DNA of 64,000 nucleotides from an uncultured Clostridia bacterium (GTDB taxonomy: Bacteria; Bacillota; Clostridia; Christensenellales; Borkfalkiaceae), in the NCBI GenBank assembly GCA_934247935.1, contig CAKQKE010000003.1, positions 62,001 to 126,000 of the forward strand, in the 5' to 3' direction. Positions 9,274 through 17,298 of the stretch are shown here, piece by piece; positions within the stretch are counted from its first letter, which is position 1, and every line of letters starts with the position of its first letter. The notes under the pieces are model-generated. The model did no database searches, was not told the origin of the DNA, and was given only the letters and a program-made list of their open reading frames with translations. Position numbers and translations under genes: made by a program.

Positions 9274-9388
9274 ACGACTTTACCGGCGGAAAATTCATAC
9301 GGAAAACCGCTCATAAAGTCCATCGTTTAGTATTATATAATAATTTAAAAAATTTGTAAATAATAAACAAGCAATTAAGGAGTAAATT

Positions 9389-10582
9389 TTGAAAATTTGT
9401 GTCGCCGTATGCGAGTACAATCCCTTTCACAACGGGCATTTGTACCACTTGAATAAAATGAAAGAACTTACAGGGGCGGATTACGTCGCTATAATAATGA
9501 GCGGTAATTTTACCCAACGCGGCGAAATTGCCATACTCGATAAATATACTCGGGCAACGCATGCGATTTATGCCGGAGCGGACATCGTGTTTGAACTGCC
9601 CGCCGTGTTTGCAAGCGCAAGCGCAGAACCGTTCGCCACCGGCGCGATAAAACTTCTTTCCTCTTTAAACGGACAAAAAACGCTGTGTTTCGGCTGCGAA
9701 AACGGAAATAAGCAGACCTTTTTGTCCACAGCGAAAGTGTTGAACGAGGAAAGCAAAGAGTTTAAAACCCTTTTAAAAGAAGGACTCGAAAACGGCGTCA
9801 CTTTGGCAAAAGCGAAGTCGGCGGCAATCGAAAGAATGAATCTCGTCGACACCGACGCAACTCTTTTATCTTCTTCAAACAACATTTTGGGTATAGAATA
9901 CGTGCGGGCGATTTTGTCTCTTAAAAGCGATCTGGATATTTTGCCGTTGGCAAGAACGGGCGCGGCGTTTAACGACGAAAAAATGTATTCCGATTTTTCA
10001 TCGGGCATGGCGATAAGAAAGGCTATCGAAAACGGAAACAAACGCTCGCTCAAAAAAAACGTGCCGCCATACGTGTATAGGTCTTTGCCCGCCGCTTTGC
10101 CCGACGGAAATGCCGTTCAACTGTACGCGCTTACCACAAACGAAACAAAGGACATAAAGAAAATAGGAGACTGCACCGAAGGACTCGAAAACAGAATTAA
10201 GGCGTTTTTAAAAGAAAGCACGAGCGTGGACGAACTCATTTCAAAACTTGTGACAAAACGCTACACTAAAACAAGACTTCAACGCATCGTTTTAAACAAT
10301 ATGCTCGACATCAAAAAGTCTTTCGTGGACAAATGTTTGCGTTCCGACTTATATTTAAAGGTGCTGGCGATAAATAAAAACTCGATTGCCCTTTTAAATA
10401 AACTGCAAGGCGAAAAAACCTATCCGTTTATTACGAGAAAAAGCGACGTAAAAAAACTTTCGTCCGTCGCAAAAGATTGTTTTGAAACGGACGTGAGAGC
10501 AAACGATATTTACTCTATTATATCGCACAACCCCACCAACGAATACGAAATGAAAATTATCGACACAACCAAAAAAATTTGA
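9389..10582 (+). CDS. tmcAL: tRNA(Met) cytidine acetate ligase
   Basis: 397 residues. N-terminal MKICVAVCEYNPFHNGH carries the HxGH-type nucleotidyltransferase motif of the TmcAL (YlbM) family. GNFTQRGE and the ELP-A-FASASAEPFA segment are also typical. TmcAL makes N4-acetylcytidine at the wobble base of elongator tRNA-Met from free acetate and ATP. The start codon is TTG (9389-9391), chosen because AAGGAG sits at 9377-9382 and the family N-terminus begins exactly there. Divergent from pta-ackA, whose pathway produces acetate. In Bacillus the same gene is beside yceD-rpmF, which lie 4-5 kb away here. Confidence 0.93.
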   Translation: MKICVAVCEYNPFHNGHLYHLNKMKELTGADYVAIIMSGNFTQRGEIAILDKYTRATHAIYAGADIVFELPAVFASASAEPFATGAIKLLSSLNGQKTLCFGCENGNKQTFLSTAKVLNEESKEFKTLLKEGLENGVTLAKAKSAAIERMNLVDTDATLLSSSNNILGIEYVRAILSLKSDLDILPLARTGAAFNDEKMYSDFSSGMAIRKAIENGNKRSLKKNVPPYVYRSLPAALPDGNAVQLYALTTNETKDIKKIGDCTEGLENRIKAFLKESTSVDELISKLVTKRYTKTRLQRIVLNNMLDIKKSFVDKCLRSDLYLKVLAINKNSIALLNKLQGEKTYPFITRKSDVKKLSSVAKDCFETDVRANDIYSIISHNPTNEYEMKIIDTTKKI

Positions 10583-10700
10583 TTTAATATACTTAATAGT
10601 GTTTTTAACTCTTTTTAAATTACCGTGCCGACTTTTCATTTTGCGGCATTGTCGTTTTGAGGAAATTAAATTTTAAAAGCGGCTTGTTTGTTTAAATTTA

Positions 10701-10764
10701 CTTTTACAATCTTTCCGTCACGCGTTCCGTACTTCATCTTCCTTTGCTCAAGGAAGGCTGAAAA
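10701..10764 (+). repeat. Dispersed repeat family B, copy 1 (degenerate)
   Basis: Begins CTTTTACAATCTTTCCGTCA and contains CGCGTTCCG followed by a short hairpin, TTCCTT ... AAGGAA. Its reverse complement matches 31129-31192 closely over about 60 bases, with divergence in the middle. Non-coding and AT/GC mixed. Confidence 0.7.
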
Positions 10765-10881
10765 CTTAATCTGTTTCAGGCAGTAAAAATAAATATGCCA
10801 CATTATTACTTTCAACCCTGCCGAGACCCAACAAATTTCAATTATATTCAGTGATAATTTTTCTTAATTGACAACATAAAA

Positions 10882-10919
10882 AGACCGTTTTGCGCGATAC
10901 GTATCGCGCAAAACGGTCT
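10882..10919. terminator. 38-bp perfect palindrome: bidirectional terminator and TACGTA copy 3
   Basis: A perfect 38-bp palindrome from AGACCG to CGGTCT with GCGCGATACGTATCGCGC at its centre. T tracts follow on both strands (GATTTTTTTA to the right, TTTTTATG on the minus strand). Placed between the convergent tmcAL and galM operons, it should end transcription from both sides. Its central 24 bp keep the TTTGC-N14-GCAAA geometry of the dispersed palindrome family. Confidence 0.85.
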
Positions 10920-11076
10920 GATTTTTTTATATTTATATATTTTATTCCGCCGGAAAACGGCTTGATTTCAAATTAAAATACTCTTAATTCATAAACTTTT
11001 TCGTCGCTGTTTAAAACCTGAAACTTTTAATAACCATTGCAGATTTATTTGCCGTTTTTAAAAATTTGACGCAAAA

Positions 11077-12111
11077 TTATTTTTTTACAGAGAACTTATA
11101 AGATGTCTTCGTGTGGTAAGTCTCGCCCGCTTTAAGCACCGAAGTTGGAAATTCTGGGCAGTTTACCGCATTGGGATAAACCTGCGTTTCGAGACAGAAC
11201 GCACCTCTCCTGTTGTAAATTTTGCCGCACTTTCCTTTCACTCCGTCGAGGAAATTCCCCGTATAAAGTTGCACGCCGGGAAGGTTTGTATAGCACTCCA
11301 TAACAATGCCCGTATCTTCGCTGTACGCTTCGCCGTATTTTGTGAATTTACCGTTTGTGTTTATGCAGAAATTATGATCATAACCGCCGCAAATTTTAAG
11401 TTGCTCGTTGTCGGCGTAAATGTCTTTACCGATCTTCTTTGCCTTTCTGAAATCAAACGGGGTATTTTCAACCGCATAAAGTTTTCCTCTCGGAATAAGT
11501 CCGTTATCTACCGGCGTAATATAATCGGCGTCAAGCGTAAGATAAGTGTCGTACACTTCCGTTCCGCCGCCGTTCAAGTTGAAATAGCAGTGATTTGTAA
11601 GGTTGCAAAGCGTGTTTTTATCACTTTTTGCAAAGTATTCCAAAGTCAATTCTCCCTCGTTTGAAAGGGTGTAAACAACCTTAACTTCAAGCGTTCCGGG
11701 GTAATTCTCTTCTCCGTCGGGACTTACCGTCTCGAAAATCAACTTATCTCCGTCAATCGTTGCTTTCCATATTTTTTTATCAAAACCTTTCATTCCTCCG
11801 TGAAGGTGGTTAGTCCCGTCGTTTAAAGCGAGTTGATATTCTTTTCCGTCGAGAGTGAATTTACCCTCGCCTATGCGGTTTCCGCATCTGCCGATGAGCG
11901 CGCCTATGTATCCGCCGTTGACTTCATAACCGTGCACGTCGTCGTAACCGAGTGCAACGTCTACTATTTTACCCGTCTTATCGGGGACTCTTATTGCGTT
12001 GATAGTTCCGCCGAGGTTCATTATATCAACCTCGACCCCGCCCGCCGTAAGCGTGTATTTTATCACTTCGTCGCCGTTTTGCGTTTTGCCGAAAACTTGT
12101 TGTTTAATCAT
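11077..12111 (-). CDS. galM: Aldose 1-epimerase
   Basis: 344 residues, full length for the GalM family, which interconverts alpha and beta anomers of galactose/glucose. Visible catalytic elements: NHLHGG, NHCYFNLNG (general acid His), GYDHNF and the C-terminal FCLETQ with the general-base Glu. Last gene of the nfnA-nfnB-PHP-galM unit; its ATG overlaps the PHP gene by 8 bases. No signal peptide, so cytoplasmic. Confidence 0.95.
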   Translation of the reverse strand: MIKQQVFGKTQNGDEVIKYTLTAGGVEVDIMNLGGTINAIRVPDKTGKIVDVALGYDDVHGYEVNGGYIGALIGRCGNRIGEGKFTLDGKEYQLALNDGTNHLHGGMKGFDKKIWKATIDGDKLIFETVSPDGEENYPGTLEVKVVYTLSNEGELTLEYFAKSDKNTLCNLTNHCYFNLNGGGTEVYDTYLTLDADYITPVDNGLIPRGKLYAVENTPFDFRKAKKIGKDIYADNEQLKICGGYDHNFCINTNGKFTKYGEAYSEDTGIVMECYTNLPGVQLYTGNFLDGVKGKCGKIYNRRGAFCLETQVYPNAVNCPEFPTSVLKAGETYHTKTSYKFSVKK

Positions 12112-12817
12112 TGTTTTTGTCTCCTGATGTGCAATTTAATACGTTTTTTTGTTTTATAATACTGCCGTTGCCCCCTTTAAGAAGTTTGAGCAGATGTTTT
12201 TCGTCTTTAATTTTTTCGTTAAAAGCCATGCCGCCGAGATTTTCTTGCCCGCTCGTATGCAAATCCGAACCGGAAGTTTTTATAAGTCCGTAAGCGTCGG
12301 CAAGCGTATTCGCAAGCGAATTTTCAACCTCTCTTCTGTTGGCGTTGTAAACCTCCAGACCGTCGCAATATTCCGCAAAAAGTCGCACGTGGTCGATATA
12401 TCCGTCGCGCCTGTATGGGTGCGCCTGAACGGTAAGTCCTCCGTTTTCTTTTACGAAAAGAATACTCTCTTTCATACTCATTTGCATTATTTCGGGGTGC
12501 TTTTCATACCAATCGGGCATCAATCCGTAAAACAACACGTCAGTACCTTTATACGAAGATTCTACCCCGAAAAACACGTCGAGACCTATTTTTTCGCCCT
12601 CTTTTTTACACTCGTAATAACCTTTTGAATATTCCTCGATTTGCCTTTTCCAAGGAAGCGACCTGTCCACGCCGGCATTGCCGTTTAAAAAATGATCGGT
12701 CACAAACACGCCTGTATATCCGTTGTCTTTATACAATTTAACGAGCGTAGGCGCGTCTATCGTGGCGCACCTGCTCACAAGCGAAGTATGGCAATGTAAT
12801 TCGTATTTATATTTCAT
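12104..12817 (-). CDS. PHP-domain phosphoesterase
   Basis: 237 residues. PHP metal-binding motifs in order: ELHCHTS, VTDHF, FGVESS, QAHPYR and the final GSDLHT. These are the His/Asp/Glu ligands of a trinuclear metal site. Family members include histidinol phosphatase, nucleoside 3',5'-bisphosphate phosphatases and polymerase-associated PHP domains. The substrate here is unknown. Overlaps nfnB by 4 bases (ATGA) and galM by 8, so translation is probably coupled. Its place between a redox enzyme and an epimerase gives no clear clue to the substrate. Confidence 0.85.
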   Translation of the reverse strand: MKYKYELHCHTSLVSRCATIDAPTLVKLYKDNGYTGVFVTDHFLNGNAGVDRSLPWKRQIEEYSKGYYECKKEGEKIGLDVFFGVESSYKGTDVLFYGLMPDWYEKHPEIMQMSMKESILFVKENGGLTVQAHPYRRDGYIDHVRLFAEYCDGLEVYNANRREVENSLANTLADAYGLIKTSGSDLHTSGQENLGGMAFNEKIKDEKHLLKLLKGGNGSIIKQKNVLNCTSGDKNND

Positions 12818-14235
12818 TTTATCTCTCTGAATGTATCTGATTTGCCGTTTTTACGCAATACGGTTGCTTTAAAGTTGGCTTTTAAGTACTCGTCGATAGC
12901 CTCTGCGCCTTTTTCGCCGTAGGCAACCGCATTAATGACGGTCGACGCTCCGCACACGAAATCTCCGCCAGCAAACACTCCTTTTACTTCCGTAGAAAGG
13001 TCTTCGCCGACGTCGGGATAACCATATTTATTCACTTCAAAACAATCTTCAAAACAATTTGTATAAGCGTTTGCATCGCTGCCGATAGCCATAATGACAC
13101 AATCGACGTCTATAGTAAAATTGCTGTTTTTAATCACGACGGGGCTGCGCCTGCCACTCGAATCTTCTTCGCCGAGTTGCATTTTCACACACTCTGCTTT
13201 GTTTAGTCTTCCGTTTGAATCGGCGTGCAATTTGACGGGAGTCGTTAAAAACAAAAACTTAATCCCCTCTTCTATTGCGTTTTGCACCTCTTCTTTTCGG
13301 GCAGGCAATTCGTTTTCCGTTCGTCTGTATATTATGGTTACGTTGCCCGTATGGCGTATCGCGGTACGCGCGGCGTCGATAGCCACGTTTCCGCCGCCGA
13401 CAACGACTACTTTATCTCCTCGTTTCACTATTCTGCCCTGAGCGGTGTTTTTAAACAGTTTAGCCCTGTATAAATATTCGTTTGCCGAATATACTCCGAG
13501 CAAATTTTCACCCTCAATATTCATAAATCTGGACTTATTCGCCCCGATTGCGACGTATGCCGCAGCATAACCGTCGTCGAGCAAATCTTTTATCGTAAAA
13601 GCCTTACCCGCAACGGCGTCGGTCTCTACTTCGATTCCTTTTTGAATAAGTCTGTCTTGCAAATCGAGTATAATTTCGTTGGGCAAACAAAACTCCGGTA
13701 TACCGTAATAAAGTATTCCGCCGACGTGTTCCGCCGCCTCGAATAAAGTCACTTTATAACCCTTTTCTGCCAATTTTACGGCACACGTTATGCCCGAAGG
13801 ACCTCCGCCTATAACCGCCACTTTTTGTTTGTCTCGGCTAAATGCGGCTTCGGTTTTTACTTTTTTATTGTGATAATCGGCGACAAACCTCTCCAATCTG
13901 CCGATTGCCAAAGGCTCTCCTTTTATTCCCCTTACGCACTTTGCCTCGCATTGTTTTTCTTGCGGACAAACTCTTCCGGTCACTGCGGGCAAAGGGTTTC
14001 TATCGCAAATTATTTCATACGCCTTTTCAAAATCGCCCATTGCAACTTCCCTTATAAATTCGGGTATTCTGTTGTGTATCGGGCAACCGTTTCTACAAGG
14101 TGCGTTTTTACAATTTAAACAACGCGCTGCCTCGCTTTTCGCCTCTTCCTCGGTATAGCCGAGTGCGACTTCGTTAAAGTTTTTTAGTCTCACCTTTAAC
14201 TCTTGCTTTTGCATTGACACGCGTTTGTTTTCCAT
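12814..14235 (-). CDS. nfnB: NfnB-like large subunit (GltA-type NADPH oxidoreductase)
   Basis: 473 residues. The N-terminus carries Fe-S ligands (CLNCKNAPCRNGCP and CPQEKQCEAKC), then the FAD fold GGGPSG, then the NADPH fold VGGGNVAIDAAR, and a C-terminal GDFVCG flavin motif. This is the layout of the GltA/NfnB family. Together with NfnA it would form the bifurcating NADH-dependent ferredoxin:NADP+ oxidoreductase. The start is set at 14235 (MENKRVSMQ) because AAAGGA precedes it and the nfnA stop is 1 base upstream. The frame is open a further 23 codons, but those lie inside nfnA. Without NfnA activity it could act as a glutamate synthase small chain, but no large chain is in the window. Confidence 0.88.
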   Translation of the reverse strand: MENKRVSMQKQELKVRLKNFNEVALGYTEEEAKSEAARCLNCKNAPCRNGCPIHNRIPEFIREVAMGDFEKAYEIICDRNPLPAVTGRVCPQEKQCEAKCVRGIKGEPLAIGRLERFVADYHNKKVKTEAAFSRDKQKVAVIGGGPSGITCAVKLAEKGYKVTLFEAAEHVGGILYYGIPEFCLPNEIILDLQDRLIQKGIEVETDAVAGKAFTIKDLLDDGYAAAYVAIGANKSRFMNIEGENLLGVYSANEYLYRAKLFKNTAQGRIVKRGDKVVVVGGGNVAIDAARTAIRHTGNVTIIYRRTENELPARKEEVQNAIEEGIKFLFLTTPVKLHADSNGRLNKAECVKMQLGEEDSSGRRSPVVIKNSNFTIDVDCVIMAIGSDANAYTNCFEDCFEVNKYGYPDVGEDLSTEVKGVFAGGDFVCGASTVINAVAYGEKGAEAIDEYLKANFKATVLRKNGKSDTFREIK

Positions 14236-14236
14236 G

Positions 14237-14989
14237 TTATTTCCTTTCTTCTTTACAACATTCTCCTGCTTTTTTGCATTTCGAATGTTTGTTAAGTTCG
14301 TCAAAATTTATTTCTTTCGCTAAAAAGCACGGACCGTCAACGCAAGCAAATTTAGTCTCGTTGCCAACATTTAATCTGCACCCGCCACACATCCCCATAC
14401 CGTCAGTTATGACGCTATTGACGAATACGTATGCCGTAAAATTGTTATCGTTACACACCTGCGCCATTTCTTTCATAAACGAGTTTTCACCCGCAATAAC
14501 AGCCGCGTCGTTGGTCTTAAATAAATAAGGCAACATCATTTTACAGTCATTTTGAGTATACAATTCGTCGAAATAGTTTATGTAACGGCTTAAATACGGC
14601 GTTGACGAAGTGCACACAAAACAAACCTTTTTATTAAGGTGCTTGGCTTGTTTTGCCATTAAACCGCAACTTGCGATTCCGTTTTCGTCGCACACGAGAA
14701 GAAGTCTTTTGCCCGCAGGCATAAACTCCTTACCCAAAGGAGCGCGTACTCCGAAAAGTTTATCTCCTTCTTTTAGTTGCGACAATTTTTCATTTGTGCT
14801 TTTCACTATGAAAAACACGCTTGATTCAGACGCGTTTACGTCGGCGATAGGAAGAGCAAAACTCTCGTTTCCTTCACTAACGGTAATCAACGCGAATTGC
14901 CCGCTTTTTATCATGCCGACGTGCGGCATTTTTACTTGTATTGCTTTAAATTCACCCTCGCTTGCATCAACAGATAATACTTCAAACAT
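14237..14989 (-). CDS. nfnA: NfnA-like small subunit (PyrK-type flavin/[2Fe-2S] protein)
   Basis: 250 residues, shorter than typical NfnA (about 280). FAD-binding segment around FALPIADVN. Near the C-terminus DGMGMCGGC and KFACVDGP supply the three Cys plus Asp ligand set of the NfnA [2Fe-2S] cluster. The nucleotide-binding segment is unusual: the family GGGVG turn reads CDENG (about residue 100) and the DDGSxGxKGxVT stretch is missing. First gene of the nfnA-nfnB-PHP-galM unit, with a consensus promoter at 15020-15048 and an AGGGGA ribosome binding site. Confidence 0.82.
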   Translation of the reverse strand: MFEVLSVDASEGEFKAIQVKMPHVGMIKSGQFALITVSEGNESFALPIADVNASESSVFFIVKSTNEKLSQLKEGDKLFGVRAPLGKEFMPAGKRLLLVCDENGIASCGLMAKQAKHLNKKVCFVCTSSTPYLSRYINYFDELYTQNDCKMMLPYLFKTNDAAVIAGENSFMKEMAQVCNDNNFTAYVFVNSVITDGMGMCGGCRLNVGNETKFACVDGPCFLAKEINFDELNKHSKCKKAGECCKEERK

Positions 14990-15019
14990 AATTAAATTCC
15001 CCTGTACAACACTTTTTTT

Positions 15020-15048
15020 ATTATATCACAGCAATCAAAATTCGTCAA
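15020..15048 (-). promoter_or_regulatory. Promoter of the nfnA operon
   Basis: Minus strand TTGACG, 17-base spacer, TATAAT, about 30 bases upstream of the nfnA ATG. Near-consensus sigma-A promoter. Confidence 0.85.
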
Positions 15049-15203
15049 TAGCCTTTTGTCATACTGCAAAGATTTTTTGTAAATCGTTTATTAATCGGAA
15101 AAAGTTTACGCAAACGGGCACAATCGCATTGAATGTTTGCACGCGCAAAAACATCTGGTTAACTGTCGCTTTATTAGTCTTCTTTATTTTTTAAATAAGG
15201 AAA

Positions 15204-15227
15204 AGGCACGGCAAATTTGCCGTGCCT
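15204..15227 (-). terminator. Terminator of the DUF308 gene
   Basis: Perfect hairpin AGGCACGGC-AAATTT-GCCGTGCCT, 10 bases after the stop codon. On the minus strand it is followed by TTTTCCTTATTT. Confidence 0.8.
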
Positions 15228-15236
15228 GCACCTGAA

Positions 15237-15722
15237 TTATTTAAGTTTTTTGCCGAACAACGCAAGTACGCCGTTTAAAATGAAGATGACGCCCGCAATT
15301 ATGCAGATTATGTCACCCAAAGCAAACGGAGCGATGCAAAGTATAATACCTACGGCGATATTTACTAAAATACCGACGAGCGCGGCGGTATCTTTACGTT
15401 TGTATTGAATATACTCCAATAATTCGATTACCGATTTAATGATAAGAAGAGCACCGAAGATTATAATTACCCATTGAGTAATAGTAAATCCGAAAATAAT
15501 TACGACCGCACCGATAGCGGCTTCGACTACACCCTTAGTAAGTTGTTTGTTTACAACGTCGATTACGCCGTAAACGATAAACAATGCGCCGATTATCGTG
15601 AAAAGAATTTTAAGCGAACCCATACGCATTGCGCAAAGCAAAACGCCGATAATAACGTACAATGCGCACGTCAATATATTGTTTTTGGTTAATTGTAATT
15701 TTGCAGATTTTTTCTTAGCCAT
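15237..15722 (-). CDS. HdeD/DUF308-like membrane protein
   Basis: 161 residues with a short basic N-terminus and five to six hydrophobic helices containing paired glycine-rich segments (IGAVVIIFGF, IIAGVIFILNGVLALFG), as in the DUF308 (HdeD-like) family. No enzymatic motif. HdeD contributes to acid tolerance in E. coli, but that role is not established for Gram-positive relatives. Monocistronic, with its own terminator. A small GC-rich stem (about 15736-15762) sits directly in front of its ribosome binding site. Confidence 0.7.
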   Translation of the reverse strand: MAKKKSAKLQLTKNNILTCALYVIIGVLLCAMRMGSLKILFTIIGALFIVYGVIDVVNKQLTKGVVEAAIGAVVIIFGFTITQWVIIIFGALLIIKSVIELLEYIQYKRKDTAALVGILVNIAVGIILCIAPFALGDIICIIAGVIFILNGVLALFGKKLK

Positions 15723-15874
15723 TTTTTCTCCTACTTTAAGCCCGCGCTTTTACGCGCGCTTACCTTAATATAATATTATTTTTATTCAAATATGTTAATC
15801 GACATAAGCAGCGTTTACCATATCGATTATACCCATAAAAAGACCTTAAAATATTTCAAACTGCCGTTACTTGC

Positions 15875-15904
15875 AAAATTACAGCATACGTATACTGTAA
15901 TTTT
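15875..15904. repeat. Dispersed TACGTA-core palindrome, copy 4
   Basis: 30-bp palindrome with a single mismatched pair: AAAATTACAGC, ATACGTAT, ACTGTAATTTT. The inner 24 bp are ATTAC-N14-GTAAT. It lies between the tuf terminator and the DUF308 gene. Confidence 0.7.
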
Positions 15905-15961
15905 GACAATAAACCGCAATTTATGTACTGTTTGTAGGTTGAAAACGTAAAGTTAATCAGT

Positions 15962-15991
15962 AAAAAAGGTCGGGAATTCCCGACCTTTTTT
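15962..15991 (-). terminator. Terminator of the str operon (after tuf)
   Basis: Perfect 30-bp palindrome, A6-GGTCGGG-AATT-CCCGACC-T6, 19 bases after the tuf stop codon. Works on either strand. Confidence 0.9.
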
Positions 15992-16010
15992 ACTATGTTA
16001 AATAAATTAA

Positions 16011-17231
16011 TTATTTAATGATTGTAGCAACGACACCGGAACCTACCGTTCTGCCGCCTTCACGAATAGCGAAACGGAGACCTTCATCGATAGCGATAGG
16101 AGTGATAAGTTTAACGGTAATCGTTACGTGGTCGCCCGGCATTACCATTTCTACACCTTCGGGAAGAGTGATAGAACCTGTAACGTCAGTCGTTCTGAAA
16201 TAGAATTGGGGACGATAGTTGTTGAAGAATGCAGTGTGTCTGCCGCCTTCTTCTTTAGTCAATACGTAAACTTGACCGCTGAATTCGGTGTGGGGATGAA
16301 TACTACCCGGCTTAGCGATAACTTGTCCTCTTTCAATGTCCTTTCTGTCAACACCTCTCAAAAGCGCGCCGACGTTGTCGCCTGCCATTGCTTCGTCAAG
16401 AGACTTTCTGAACATTTCAAGACCCGTGATAACTGTAGTGGTCGGCTTATCGTGCATACCAACGATTTCAGCGGGATCGCCAACGTGTGCAACACCTCTT
16501 TCTACTCTACCCGTCGCAACAGTACCACGACCGGAGATCGTGAATACGTCTTCTACAGGAAGAAGGAAGGGCTTGTCGTCCTCTCTTTGCGGAGTGGGAA
16601 TGTAGTTGTCGATAGCATCCATAAGTTCAAGAATGCATTGACATTCGGGAGCAGCAAGAATTTCTTCGTTGGATGCGCCGGAAGATGCTTTTTCCAAAGC
16701 CTTCAATGCAGAACCTCTGATGATAGGAGTATCGTCGCCGGGGAAATCGTACTCGTTAAGAAGTTCTCTGATTTCCATTTCAACGAGATCCAAAAGTTCG
16801 GGATCGTCAACTTGATCGGTCTTGTTCATGAATACGATGATGTAAGGAACACCAACCTGACGAGCAAGAAGGATGTGCTCTCTCGTTTGCGGCATCGGAC
16901 CGTCGGTAGATGCAACTACGAGGATTGCGCCGTCCATTTGAGCGGCACCGGTAATCATGTTCTTAACGTAGTCGGCGTGTCCCGGGCAGTCAACGTGCGC
17001 ATAGTGTCTTTTATCTGTCTGGTACTCAACGTGAGCGGTATTAATTGTAATACCTCTTGCTTTTTCTTCCGGAGCCTTATCGATTTCGTCATATCTCATC
17101 TTCTGAGCGTCACCTTTACATGCCATAACCATAGTGATTGCTGCAGTAAGAGTAGTCTTGCCGTGGTCAACGTGTCCGATAGTACCAACGTTTACGTGTG
17201 GTTTACTTCTGTCAAATTTTGCCTTTGCCAT
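16011..17231 (-). CDS. tuf: Elongation factor Tu
   Basis: 406 residues from MAKAKFDRSKPHVNVG. GTPase motifs GHVDHGKTT (P-loop), DCPGHADY (G3), NKTD (G4) and GSAL (G5) are all present, and the RGITI switch I is intact. Delivers aminoacyl-tRNA to the ribosome. The frame is open six codons further, but that upstream ATG lies inside the GGAGG ribosome binding site, so the start is 17231. Last gene of rpsL-rpsG-fusA-tuf. The only tuf in the window; a second copy elsewhere cannot be excluded. Confidence 0.98.
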   Translation of the reverse strand: MAKAKFDRSKPHVNVGTIGHVDHGKTTLTAAITMVMACKGDAQKMRYDEIDKAPEEKARGITINTAHVEYQTDKRHYAHVDCPGHADYVKNMITGAAQMDGAILVVASTDGPMPQTREHILLARQVGVPYIIVFMNKTDQVDDPELLDLVEMEIRELLNEYDFPGDDTPIIRGSALKALEKASSGASNEEILAAPECQCILELMDAIDNYIPTPQREDDKPFLLPVEDVFTISGRGTVATGRVERGVAHVGDPAEIVGMHDKPTTTVITGLEMFRKSLDEAMAGDNVGALLRGVDRKDIERGQVIAKPGSIHPHTEFSGQVYVLTKEEGGRHTAFFNNYRPQFYFRTTDVTGSITLPEGVEMVMPGDHVTITVKLITPIAIDEGLRFAIREGGRTVGSGVVATIIK

Positions 17232-17298
17232 AGTCTTTGTTTCCTCCAAAAATTTTTGTTTTTATTTTTTTATTTAATTGATTTATATATTAGTCGGA

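Larger units (their letters stand above)
10583..11076. other. Intergenic gap between tmcAL and galM
   Basis: 494 bases between convergent genes. It holds a dispersed repeat copy at 10701-10764 and a long perfect palindrome/terminator at 10882-10919. Nothing else recognisable. Confidence 0.7.
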
